In this document: in pieces, positions 14,433 through 21,073 of the stretch
Layout of the letters: each line of letters starts with the position of its first letter
How positions within the stretch are numbered: position 1 is the first letter of the stretch
Assembly: GCA_031360885.1 (NCBI GenBank)
Contig: JANMCC010000089.1
Location: 1 to 26,141, forward strand
Direction: 5' to 3'
Source of the DNA: Schlegelella_A sp031360885
GTDB lineage: Bacteria > Pseudomonadota > Gammaproteobacteria > Burkholderiales > Burkholderiaceae_C
DNA length: 26,141 nt
Notes under the pieces: model-generated
Told to the model about the DNA's origin: nothing
Database searches by the model: none
The model's input: the letters and a program-made list of their open reading frames with translations, nothing else
Translations under genes and position numbers: made by a program

Positions 14433-14863
14433 ACTCTGAGGTTTTGCGACAAGCGCCAGCGACACTTGTGAGTTCACCTTTTGGCGCTTCGAGCATTGTC
14501 GTAGCCAAGACTGGTCACTCGGATTCGACCTACTGCTGTCATTCGCCACTCCGGCCAGGATGTCAGCGATGCAGCGGTTGCTGCCGGTGGTCGCTGGCGC
14601 GCGTACTGACGGTAACTGGCACCAAGCGATCTTCAGGAAGTGCGACCGGTACGAGTCCCGAGTGGCCGCTTTACGAAGTGGAGCGGTCGTAGGACGCCGG
14701 CGATCGGGCGGGCGCCGCGCGACCGACCGCTCTCACTTCGCCTGGAATGGCGGTACCGACCCTGAGGGGACGCTGTGTTGGCCGACTAGTGCCCCAAACC
14801 AGACGGTCGACAACATTTGACATGAACGGCGGCCGGAAGCACGCGAAGCCTTCGGTACGTGAG
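14433..14863. other. Stretch without a recognisable gene
   Basis: About 430 bp in which no frame gives a product resembling a known protein. Short open frames exist (for example plus 14560-14820), but their codons lack the GC-ending bias of local genes and their composition is odd (Cys, Ser and Trp-rich). The region is lower in GC than the core, contains one inverted repeat (14675-14739), and looks like inter-element spacer. Confidence 0.6.
14675..14739. repeat. Imperfect inverted repeat, arms about 15 bp
   Basis: GAAGTGGAGCGGTCG (14675-14689) is matched in inverted orientation by CGACCGCTCTCACTTC (14724-14739), with one extra base, around a 34-base GC-rich centre. It could be a folded RNA, a dispersed-repeat copy or a relic of a mobile element end. 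Confidence 0.6.
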
Positions 14864-15064
14864 TCACTGAATCAACTCTGTCGCACGTAGTAGGACATCG
14901 CGCGGTATCGTGATGCCCATGCTTTTTGCCGTCTTTAAGTTGATGATGAAATCGAACCTTGTTGCCTGCGACATCGGCAACTCGCTAGGAGCGGCGCCTT
15001 TCAGGATCTGGTCAACATAGCTAGCCGCTCGAACTTGTGGGTCCTCGGTCGGTTCCCAATAGAT
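14864..15064 (-). pseudogene. C-terminal fragment of an ABC-type substrate-binding protein
   Basis: The frame ends with AASYVDQILKGAAPSELPM and then a TRFDFIINLKTAKSMGITIP block before VLLRATELIQ. This is the strongly conserved tail of the ABC_sub_bind family (DUF534/PF04392), extracytoplasmic ligand-binding proteins of about 320 residues. Only some 60 residues remain; the signal peptide and most of both lobes are missing. At about 15060 the sequence switches to the PLP decarboxylase fragment in another frame. Codons here (TAT, GTT, CGA, GCT) are less GC-ending than in surrounding genes, which points to foreign origin. No active product is expected. Confidence 0.7.
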
Positions 15065-15522
15065 AGCCCAGGCCAATCAGATTGGCCGTCGATCCACCAG
15101 CCGTGAAGGTGCCGTCATGGGACGCCGGGAAGCCGAGCAGTGCGATCAGCCAGCGCATGGCCAGGTCGTCGGCGAAGTTGCCTGCGGTGGCCCACCAGCG
15201 CTGCGGCACCGCCACCGCCTGCGCTAGGTCGGCCGCCACGGCGACGTCGGTCGGCATCGTCGTCACCCAGCCGGTGAAGCCGGGGTGACCGGTGCGCAGC
15301 CCATGGCCGACGAACGAGTTCCGAAAGCTCGCCGAGCACCGCGTCGCGGCCGATGCCGTCGACCGGCAAAGGCCCGTCCAGCGCCGCGCGCCAGCGCGAG
15401 CGAAATCGTGCCGGGTCACGGCCCTCGAAGCGCACGAAGCGTTCGAGCTCCGGCATGACGGCACGCAAGGCGCCGGCCAGGTCGTCGGTCGACGCGCGGT
15501 CGCGGCGGGTGTCGTCGGCCAT
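15065..15522 (-). pseudogene. Truncated, frameshifted PLP-dependent (group II) decarboxylase
   Basis: The frame begins at the ATG at 15522, 20 bp after the stop of the cysteine-synthase-like gene, and reads MADDTRRDRASTDDLAGALR through about 70 residues. Homology then moves to another frame near 15300-15325 (GLRTGHPGFTGWVTTMPTDV) and continues through AGNFADDLAMRWLIALLGFP and FTAGGSTANLIGL. These blocks match the N-terminal third of aromatic-L-amino-acid/glutamate-type decarboxylases. The PLP lysine and all later parts are lost at the junction near 15065. Two independent lesions, a frameshift and a deletion, mark it as dead. It was probably an operon partner of the gene upstream. Confidence 0.75.
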
Positions 15523-15542
15523 TGGCGCGGTGCGCGGCGCGC

Positions 15543-16631
15543 TCACGCGGCCGGTGGCAGCTGGTAGCCCGGCGTCGAGCGCGACAGCGCTTCCTCGTCG
15601 GGCGTCATCTCGGTGGCCACGCCTTCGAACAGCGGTGTCGACAGGTAGCGCTCGCCGGTGTCGGGCAACATGCAGCACAGCACCGAACCCGCCGGCGCTT
15701 TCTCGGCGACCTGGATCGCCACAGCCAGCGACGCGCCGCCCGAAATGCCGGTGAAGATGCCCTCCTCCATCGCCAGCCGCTTCGACCACGCGATCGCATC
15801 CGGGCCGGTGACGGGGATCAGTTCGTCGTAGTAGTGCTTGTCGACCGCCTCCTGCAGCACGTGGGGGATGAAGTCCGGCGTCCAGCCCTGTATCGGGTGC
15901 GGTGTGAAGGCGGTGTGGCTGACGGCGGGCGAGTGATCTGCGCCACGCTGCTGCGCGACACCGCTGGCAAGCAGTTGGGCGATGGCCGGCTCGCTCAGCA
16001 CGATTCGGGTGTCGGGGCGTTCCTTGCGCAGAACGCGCGCGACGCCGGTCACGGTGCCGCCGGTGCCGTAGCCGGAGACGAAGTAGTCCAGTCGCCCGCC
16101 GTGGAAGTCGGCCATCAGCTCGCGCGCCGTGGTGTTCTCGTGGATCGTCGCGTTGTCGGCGGTCTCGAACTGGCGCGCGAGGAACCAGCCGTTGGCGTCG
16201 GCCAGTTCCTTGGCCTTCAGGTACATGCCCAGGCCCTTCGCGGCGCGCGGCGTGAGCACGACCTTGGCGCCAAGGAAACGCATCATTCGCCGCCGCTCGA
16301 CCGAAAACGAGTCGGCCATCGTCACGACCAGCGGATAGCCCTTCGCGGCGCAGACCATCGCCAGGCCAATGCCGGTGTTGCCGCTCGTGGCCTCGACGAC
16401 CGTCTGCCCCGGCCGCAATTCGCCACGCCGCTCGGCCTCTTCGATGATGCTGATCGCCAGCCGGTCCTTGACCGATGCCGCCGGGTTGAAGAACTCAGCC
16501 TTGACGTACAGCCGCACATGCGGAGGCGCAATGCGGTTCAGGCGGATGCATGGTGTGTCGCCGATGGTGTCGACGACGCTGTCGTAGAGACGGCCACGAC
16601 CTTCTGTCGAGCGCGAAGAATGCAAGGTCAT
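15543..16631 (-). CDS. Cysteine-synthase-family PLP enzyme
   Basis: 362 residues from the ATG at 16631; AGGAG lies 7 bases upstream, and a GTG directly before the ATG is a poorer fit. Fold-type II PLP enzyme: PLP lysine K55 in NPAASVKDRLA, TSGNTG (82-87) for the substrate carboxylate, and GYGTGGTVTG for the PLP phosphate. It opens with STEGRGRLYDSVVDTIGDTP and has a C-terminal extension (LPDTGERYLSTPLF, then SRSTPGYQL) beyond plain CysK. Family members make cysteine from O-acetylserine and sulfide, but this branch, paired with a decarboxylase gene, could make a modified amino acid. It is the only intact gene in the island and keeps its own promoter-like sequence (16727-16754). The decarboxylase behind it is broken, so the original pathway is probably lost. 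Confidence 0.9.
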   Translation of the reverse strand: MTLHSSRSTEGRGRLYDSVVDTIGDTPCIRLNRIAPPHVRLYVKAEFFNPAASVKDRLAISIIEEAERRGELRPGQTVVEATSGNTGIGLAMVCAAKGYPLVVTMADSFSVERRRMMRFLGAKVVLTPRAAKGLGMYLKAKELADANGWFLARQFETADNATIHENTTARELMADFHGGRLDYFVSGYGTGGTVTGVARVLRKERPDTRIVLSEPAIAQLLASGVAQQRGADHSPAVSHTAFTPHPIQGWTPDFIPHVLQEAVDKHYYDELIPVTGPDAIAWSKRLAMEEGIFTGISGGASLAVAIQVAEKAPAGSVLCCMLPDTGERYLSTPLFEGVATEMTPDEEALSRSTPGYQLPPAA

Positions 16632-16726
16632 CACGGAGCTCCTACCGGGTGTCGAGCGCGCAGCGAGGCGCGGGCTGCGCGGACTATGGCGGCACCGCAG
16701 TCAAACTGCCGGCCGCAGGAGCGGTG

Positions 16727-16754
16727 AGGGTATCCGGCCGGCCGTGCCTGTCAA
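16727..16754 (-). promoter_or_regulatory. Candidate sigma-70 promoter of the cysteine-synthase-like gene
   Basis: A perfect -35, TTGACA (16754-16749), is followed after 16 bp by TACCCT (16732-16727), a weak -10 with 3 of 6 matches. It lies about 95 bp before the ATG and within 30 bp of the recombinase fragment. Confidence 0.4.
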
Positions 16755-16783
16755 GACCGCCGCTGGCGGTCGCGACGGTGGAT

Positions 16784-17098
16784 GTGCTCGGTCCACGCTA
16801 CGACGAGCCCTGGTTCGAGGAGCGTGCCTTTCGACGTAGCTACTGGGAGCCGACGTTGCGGCGCTTAGGCATGCGCTACCGGCCGCCCTACACCACGCGC
16901 CACACCTACGCGACCATGATGCTGATGGCTGGTATGACGCCAGCCTTCTGTGCGAAGCAGCTCGGGCACTCGGTGGAGATGTTTCTTCGCACCTACACGA
17001 AGTGGATCGACGGTGGGCAGAACGCGCTTGAGATGAACCGCCTAGAAGCAGCCCTCACAGCGGATTTATCCCCGATTTATCCCAAGAAACGACGCTGA
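16784..17098 (+). pseudogene. C-terminal fragment of a tyrosine recombinase (phage-type integrase)
   Basis: About 105 residues match the end of a site-specific integrase: GPRYDEPWFEERAFRRSYW, then RYRPPYTTRHTYATMMLMAG with the box II arginine and histidine, AKQLGHSVEMF, and FLRTYTKWIDGGQN with the likely nucleophilic tyrosine. The core-binding domain, the first catalytic arginine and the beta-hairpin lysine are missing, so it cannot act alone. Upstream of about 16784 no integrase sequence is recognisable in any frame. The last codons (DLSPIYPKKRR) carry the tandem ATTTATCCC motif. It points toward tRNA-His, 32 bp away, a common integrase neighbourhood, although the tRNA is intact. Confidence 0.82.
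17064..17084 (+). repeat. Tandem ATTTATCCC motif, right copy
   Basis: ATTTATCCCC (17064-17073) and ATTTATCCCA (17075-17084), 11-bp period, lie within the last codons of the recombinase fragment, in the same orientation as the pair at 14411-14432. Confidence 0.6.
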
Positions 17099-17130
17099 TC
17101 GTCTAACTTATTGATTTCAAAGGATATTTG

Positions 17131-17207
17131 TGGGGTGGCTGATGGGGCTCGAACCCACGACAACAGGAATCACAATCCTGGACTCTACCAACTGAGCTAC
17201 AGCCACC
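17131..17207 (-). tRNA. tRNA-His (anticodon GTG)
   Basis: The 77-base cloverleaf begins GGTGGCTGTAGCTCAGTTGG, with the extra 5' G(-1) typical of tRNA-His. Its anticodon stem-loop is GGATTGTGATTCC with anticodon GTG, the T-arm is GTGGGTTCGAGCCCC, and the 3' end AGCCACC is followed by an encoded CCA. It is very similar to E. coli tRNA-His. It lies 61 bp downstream of ppiD on the same strand. Its 3' end faces the integrase remnant, but the tRNA is complete and I found no second copy of its 3' end within the island. Confidence 0.97.
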
Positions 17208-17268
17208 ACCGAGCGGTCGATTGTAGCAAGCGACCCTCGCGGGGCCGCCCGCGGCCTCGAGTCGCGGC

Positions 17269-19191
17269 TCAGTTCGGCGCGCTCGCGGCGCCGTCGCGCG
17301 GGGCGAGCGCCGACTCGTTGATGGTCGTCTTGAAGCGCGTCTTCAGTGCCGCGTAGTAGGCCTGCGCCTCGGCGTCGCCCCAGACCAGCGCGTACTGCTC
17401 CTTCGCCTTCACCGGATCGGCGGCGCTCGGGTCGCGGCCCCACAGCTTGGTGATGCGCACCACCGCGTAGCCGTCGCCGAGATCCACGCCGAGGAACGCC
17501 GGCAGGGTGGCGACCGGGGCGCGCAGCACGGCGTCCATCACCGGCCGCGGCAGATCGCGCGTCTGCGCCCGCGAAACGATCAGCGTGTTGTCGGAGAGCG
17601 CGGTCGCGGGCGCGGCCTTCGCCGCAGCCAGCTTCTCGGCGCCGAGCTTCTTCGCCATCGTCGCCGCCTGGCTCGCCGCCAGCTGCTGGCGCACCTTGTC
17701 CTTCACCTCGGCCAGCGGCAACTGGTGCGCCGGCGAGTACTTGACCACGCGGCCGGCCACCAGCTTGCTGGCGCCGATGTCGATCGCCTTGGTGTTGCGC
17801 TTGTTCTGGGTCGCGTCGCTCGCAAACAGCGCCTCCAGGAACTTGGGGTTGGCGAGCGGCCCGGTCTGCTTGGGCCCCGGCTCGCGCATCACGTGGTCGG
17901 CCTTCACGACCTCGATCTTCCAGCGATCGGCGGCAGGCTTGAGGCTGTCGGCCTGCTGGTAGACCATGTCGTCAAAGTCGACCGCGTCCTGGGCGAACTG
18001 GGCCTGCGCCTTCTGGCCGCGGAACTCGTTCTCGATCTCGGCGCGCACCGATTCGTAGCTCTTCTTCTCGCCGCCGCGCACGGCCACGAGCTGGATCACG
18101 TGGTAGCCGAAGTCGCTTTCGACGACGCCACTCACCTCGCCCGGCTTCAGGCCGTAGGCCGCGTCCTCGAACGGCTTGACCATCGCGCCGCGGCCGAAGA
18201 AGTCGAGGTCGCCGCCCTTCTCCGCCGATCCTTCGTCCTCGGAACTCTTCTTCGCGAGCTCGGCGAACTTCGCCGGATCCTTCTTCACCTCGGCCAGGAT
18301 CGCCTCGGCCTTGGCCCGGGCCTTTTCGCGGTCGGCCTTGGGCGCGTCCTTGTCGGCCTTGATCAGGATGTGGCTGGCGCGGCGCTCTTCGGGCGCGGTG
18401 AAGCGCTTCTCGTTCTCCGTGTAGTACTTGCGAAGGTCGTCCTCGGAGACGGCGACGCTCTTCTTCAGCGCCTCGAGGTCGAGCACCAGGTACTCGACCG
18501 ACGCCTCCTCCGGCGCGCGGAACTGCGCCGCATGCACCGGGTCCTTGTAGAAGGCCTCGATCTCGGCGTCGGTCGGCGCGACCTTGGCCAGGTAGTCCTT
18601 GGCGTCGAAGCGCTGCACCTGCAGCTCGCGCTGCTGGTACATCGCGTCGAGCGCGGCCGAAGCGGCCGCCACCGGCGCGGCGGCGGAGCCGGTCAGGCCC
18701 TGCAGCACCTGCTTGGCGGCGATGTCCTCGCGCAGGCGCTGCGCGAACATCTCCGAGGACATCCCGAGCGCCGACAGCACCATCGGATTGACGAAGCCGT
18801 CGGGGTCGCGCAGCTGCGCGAACTGCGGGTCGTTCTTGAACAGCGTGCGCACCCGCTCGTCGGTAGGCACGAGGTACAGCTTGTCGGCCGCCACCGCGAG
18901 CACGCGCTCGCGGATCAGCGCGTCGAGCGCGAGGCGCCGCATCTCCGGCGTCTCGAACAGCTTGGCGTCGATGCCGGGCATCTGCCGGCGCGCCCGCTCG
19001 ATCCGCTCGCGCAGGGCGTTGTCGAGCTCCATCTGGCTGATCTTGCGGCCGCCGACCGTGGCCACGCTTTGCTGGTCCCCCTCCGACATGCGGCTGTAGC
19101 CCTGGATGCCGAAGAACACGAACGACGGAAAGACGAGCAGGACCAGCACGAACTGCAGGACGCGGGTATGGCGGCGGAAGAAATCGAACAT
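17269..19191 (-). CDS. ppiD: Periplasmic folding chaperone / peptidyl-prolyl isomerase PpiD
   Basis: 640 residues, normal for PpiD. One N-terminal membrane anchor (about residues 12-32, VLQFVLVLLVFPSFVFFGIQ) is followed by the SurA-N-like chaperone domain, starting near VATVGGRKISQMELDNALRE. A central parvulin domain (about residues 265-365) includes ERRASHILIKADKDAP, KGGDLDFFGRGAMVKPFEDA and FGYHVIQLVAV. A long helical C-terminal part follows. PpiD sits at the Sec translocon and receives emerging envelope proteins. It is downstream of hupB and tRNA-Val, a common betaproteobacterial order. No good ribosome-binding site precedes the ATG, and a hairpin (19206-19229) lies only 14 bp upstream. 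Confidence 0.95.
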   Translation of the reverse strand: MFDFFRRHTRVLQFVLVLLVFPSFVFFGIQGYSRMSEGDQQSVATVGGRKISQMELDNALRERIERARRQMPGIDAKLFETPEMRRLALDALIRERVLAVAADKLYLVPTDERVRTLFKNDPQFAQLRDPDGFVNPMVLSALGMSSEMFAQRLREDIAAKQVLQGLTGSAAAPVAAASAALDAMYQQRELQVQRFDAKDYLAKVAPTDAEIEAFYKDPVHAAQFRAPEEASVEYLVLDLEALKKSVAVSEDDLRKYYTENEKRFTAPEERRASHILIKADKDAPKADREKARAKAEAILAEVKKDPAKFAELAKKSSEDEGSAEKGGDLDFFGRGAMVKPFEDAAYGLKPGEVSGVVESDFGYHVIQLVAVRGGEKKSYESVRAEIENEFRGQKAQAQFAQDAVDFDDMVYQQADSLKPAADRWKIEVVKADHVMREPGPKQTGPLANPKFLEALFASDATQNKRNTKAIDIGASKLVAGRVVKYSPAHQLPLAEVKDKVRQQLAASQAATMAKKLGAEKLAAAKAAPATALSDNTLIVSRAQTRDLPRPVMDAVLRAPVATLPAFLGVDLGDGYAVVRITKLWGRDPSAADPVKAKEQYALVWGDAEAQAYYAALKTRFKTTINESALAPRDGAASAPN

Positions 19192-19205
19192 GGTGCAGAT
19201 GCGAG

Positions 19206-19229
19206 AAAGGCGAACCTGCGTTCGCCTTT
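19206..19229 (-). terminator. Intrinsic-terminator-like hairpin between tRNA-Val and ppiD
   Basis: A perfect 9-bp stem, AAAGGCGAA/TTCGCCTTT, has a 6-base loop. Read on the minus strand it ends in TTT followed by CTC, a short T-tract. It probably ends hupB/tRNA-Val transcripts. Because it is 14 bp from the ppiD ATG, it could also influence ppiD expression. Confidence 0.5.
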
Positions 19230-19297
19230 TCGTGGGAGGACGGCGCCGATTCTAGCCGCTCGCAGGGGCGAGCCCGGTCCGCGGACGGGGTCGCGAT

Positions 19298-19373
19298 TGG
19301 TGGGTGCTGAGGGGCTCGAACCCCCGACCTACGCCTTGTAAGGGCGCCGCTCTACCAGCTGAGCTAAGCACCC
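19298..19373 (-). tRNA. tRNA-Val (anticodon TAC)
   Basis: The 76-base cloverleaf begins GGGTGCTTAGCTCAGCTGG. The anticodon arm GCGCCCTTACAAGGCG has anticodon TAC, the T-arm is CGGGGGTTCGAGCCCCT, and the acceptor end AGCACCCA is followed by encoded CCA. It lies 27 bp downstream of hupB on the same strand and is probably processed from a hupB read-through transcript, since no separate promoter is obvious. Confidence 0.97.
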
Positions 19374-19400
19374 GGCGCCGGCTGGTGCCGGCAGCGGAAT

Positions 19401-19673
19401 TCAGTTGAGGGCGTCCTTGAGCGCCTTGCCGGGCCGGAACTTCGGCACCTTGGCCGCCTTGATCTTGATCGCCGCGCCGGTGCGCGGGTTGCGGCCGGCG
19501 CGCGCCGCGCGCTTGCCGACGCTGAAGGTACCGAAGCCCACGAGCGAGACCGTGTTGTTCTTTTTCAGGCTGGTCTTGACGCCGCCGATCACCGCCTCGA
19601 GGGCGCGTGCCGCCGCGGCCTTGGAAATGTCGGCCTGCTTGGCGATGTGCTCGATCAGTTCGGTTTTGTTCAC
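19401..19673 (-). CDS. hupB: DNA-binding protein HU
   Basis: 90 residues, the standard HU length. The sequence runs from NKTELIEHIAKQADISKAAA through VSLVGFGTFSVGKRAARAGR, NPRTGAAIKIKAAKVPKFRP and the end GKALKDALN; the GRNPRTG block is the DNA-intercalating arm with its proline. HU is an abundant nucleoid protein that bends DNA without sequence preference. The start is a GTG (19673) preceded by an AGGGGG ribosome-binding site; no ATG fits the conserved N-terminus. A near-consensus sigma-70 promoter (19760-19788) lies about 90 bp upstream. lon, the common upstream neighbour of hupB, is absent; a dehydrogenase gene occupies that side. Confidence 0.97.
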   Translation of the reverse strand: MNKTELIEHIAKQADISKAAAARALEAVIGGVKTSLKKNNTVSLVGFGTFSVGKRAARAGRNPRTGAAIKIKAAKVPKFRPGKALKDALN

Positions 19674-19759
19674 GAATGGTTCCCCCTCAGGAAGCTCGGT
19701 CTCTCGATGGAATTCGATGTCGTGTCGCGAGGCGGCGGGCTCGGCGCCAGGGCGAAACG

Positions 19760-19788
19760 ATTACATCGTCGGCAATGTTCAGTGTCAA
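19760..19788 (-). promoter_or_regulatory. Sigma-70 promoter of hupB
   Basis: TTGACA (19788-19783) is a perfect -35; after exactly 17 bp, TGTAAT (19765-19760) matches 5 of 6 of the -10 consensus. The expected start near 19753 would give an untranslated leader of about 80 bases before the hupB GTG. This is the strongest promoter match I see in the window, fitting a highly expressed gene. Confidence 0.8.
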
Positions 19789-19875
19789 GCAGGGTTGGCG
19801 ATTCTATGGGCTCCCGTTACGAGGAATTTCTTTCGCCGCTCGTGCGGTTCTCCCTTGACTTCCCGAACCGAAAGA

Positions 19876-20955
19876 CTAGGCGTGGCGAACCGCATCGGCG
19901 ATCGCCCGGCCGAGGTCGGCGGTGCTCGCCTTCCCCCCGAGATCAGGGGTCCGGGGTCCGCCGCCGGCCGGGTCGAGAACGGTCTCGATCGCCGCGATCA
20001 CGGCGTCGTGGGCATTGCGGTGACCGAGGAAATCGAGCATCTGCGCGCCCGACCAGATCTGGCCGATCGGGTTGGCGATGCCGCGGCCGGCGATGTCGGG
20101 CGCGGAGCCGTGCACCGGCTCGAACAGCGAGGGATGCTCGCGCGAGGGGTTGATGTTGGCCGAGGGCGCGATGCCGATCGTGCCGGTGCAGGCCGGCCCC
20201 AGGTCGCTCAGGATGTCGCCGAACAGGTTGCTCGCGACCACCGTGTCGAAGAACTGCGGCCGCTGCACGAAATGGGCGGTGAGGATGTCGATGTGGAAGC
20301 GGTCGACCCTGACGTCGGCAAAGCGCGGCGCCATCGCCTCGACCCGCTCGTCCCAGTAGGGCATGGTGATGGCGATGCCGTTCGACTTGGTCGCCGAGGT
20401 CAGGTGCTTCTTCGGTCGCGACTGCGCCAGCTCGAAGGCGAACTTCAGAACCCGGTCGACGCCGATGCGCGACATCACCGTCTCCTGCATCACGATCTCG
20501 CGCTCGGTTTCCGGGTACATGCGGCCGCCGATGCTCGAATACTCGCCCTCGGTGTTCTCGCGCACGATCATCATGTCGATGTCGCCGGGCTTCAGGTCGG
20601 CGAGCGGCGAGCGCACGCCGGGCATGAGCCGCGCCGGGCGCAGGTTGACGTAGAGGTCGAAGTCGCGGCGGAACTTGAGCAGCGACCCCCAGAGCGAGAC
20701 GTGGTCCGGCATCTTCGCCGGCCAGCCGACGGCGCCGAAGAAGATCGCCTCGTGGCCGCCGATCTGCTCCTTCCAGTCGTCCGGCATCATGCTGCCGTGC
20801 TTCTCGTACCAGGGCCAGCAGGCGAAGTCGAAGTGGTCGAAGGCGAGGCCGATGCCGAAGCGGCTTGCCACTGCCTCGAGCACGCGCACCCCCTCGGGCA
20901 TGACTTCGGTGCCGATGCCGTCTCCGGCGATAACGGCGATGCGGTGGGCTGCCAT
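19876..20955 (-). CDS. Tartrate dehydrogenase / D-malate dehydrogenase family protein
   Basis: 359 residues from the ATG at 20955, with AGGAG eight bases upstream; a GTG nine bases earlier is less likely. It belongs to the isocitrate/isopropylmalate dehydrogenase superfamily, branch TtuC/DmlA: oxidation, often with decarboxylation, of D-malate, tartrate or related 2-hydroxyacids with NAD. Support: AVIAGDGIGTEV at the N-terminus, the substrate arginines in NLRPARLMPG, IVRENTEGEYSSIGG, the DILTAHFVQRP block with a metal aspartate, ASNLFGDILSDLGP with two more, and EPVHGSAPDIAGRGIANPIG for the cofactor. LeuB is less likely because REN-TEGEYSSIGG and the absence of leuCD fit the tartrate/malate branch. 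It is the last gene of the run starting at uvrC. Confidence 0.9.
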   Translation of the reverse strand: MAAHRIAVIAGDGIGTEVMPEGVRVLEAVASRFGIGLAFDHFDFACWPWYEKHGSMMPDDWKEQIGGHEAIFFGAVGWPAKMPDHVSLWGSLLKFRRDFDLYVNLRPARLMPGVRSPLADLKPGDIDMMIVRENTEGEYSSIGGRMYPETEREIVMQETVMSRIGVDRVLKFAFELAQSRPKKHLTSATKSNGIAITMPYWDERVEAMAPRFADVRVDRFHIDILTAHFVQRPQFFDTVVASNLFGDILSDLGPACTGTIGIAPSANINPSREHPSLFEPVHGSAPDIAGRGIANPIGQIWSGAQMLDFLGHRNAHDAVIAAIETVLDPAGGGPRTPDLGGKASTADLGRAIADAVRHA

Positions 20956-20960
20956 GGGTG

Positions 20961-21038
20961 TCACTCCTGTTTGAAGAACGCGTCGCTCCGGGCGAGCCGT
21001 TCGGCCGCCCGCTTCGCGACAGGCTCCGACTTTGCCAT
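20961..21038 (-). CDS. Possible 25-aa upstream ORF before the dehydrogenase
   Basis: A frame from the ATG at 21038 encodes MAKSEPVAKRAAERLARSDA followed by FFKQE. 22 of its 25 sense codons end in G or C. Its TGA is 5 bp before the dehydrogenase ATG, and its last codons (AAA CAG GAG) contain the dehydrogenase ribosome-binding site. This arrangement would allow translational coupling. No ribosome-binding site of its own is visible, and in a GC-rich genome such short frames also arise by chance. Confidence 0.3.
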   Translation of the reverse strand: MAKSEPVAKRAAERLARSDAFFKQE

Positions 21039-21073
21039 GCGCTGTGGGCGCAGACGTCGCGCAGCGCGCCTGC

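Larger units (their letters stand above)
14370..17098. mobile_element. Remnant of an integrated element / decayed genomic island
   Basis: This stretch holds gene fragments in both orientations: the foreign side of the broken osmC, the tail of an ABC-type binding protein, the head of a PLP decarboxylase, an intact cysteine-synthase-like gene and the end of a tyrosine recombinase. Several parts are less GC-rich than the chromosome around them. It is flanked by core genes (osmC and the tRNA-His/ppiD group). Similar tandem ATTTATCCC motifs lie near both edges, but no clean att direct repeat was found, so the boundaries are approximate. Confidence 0.65.

Noticed and set aside
14444..14820. Two short plus frames (82 and 86 codons) in the island
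   Set aside because: No family resemblance, unusual Cys/Ser/Trp content, codons unlike local genes, no ribosome-binding site noted.
14370..17098. A CRISPR array, toxin-antitoxin pair or new defence system in the island
   Set aside because: No spaced repeats, no paired small genes and no nuclease, ATPase or effector domains; the contents are fragments of metabolic, transport and integrase genes.
17111..17356. Short plus-strand frame reading GARTHDNRNHNPGLYQLSYS
   Set aside because: This peptide is the antisense translation of tRNA-His, a well-known source of spurious small proteins.
17725..19341. 538-codon plus frame opposite ppiD
   Set aside because: Shadow of ppiD; its end (GAEGLEPPTYAL) is antisense translation of tRNA-Val.
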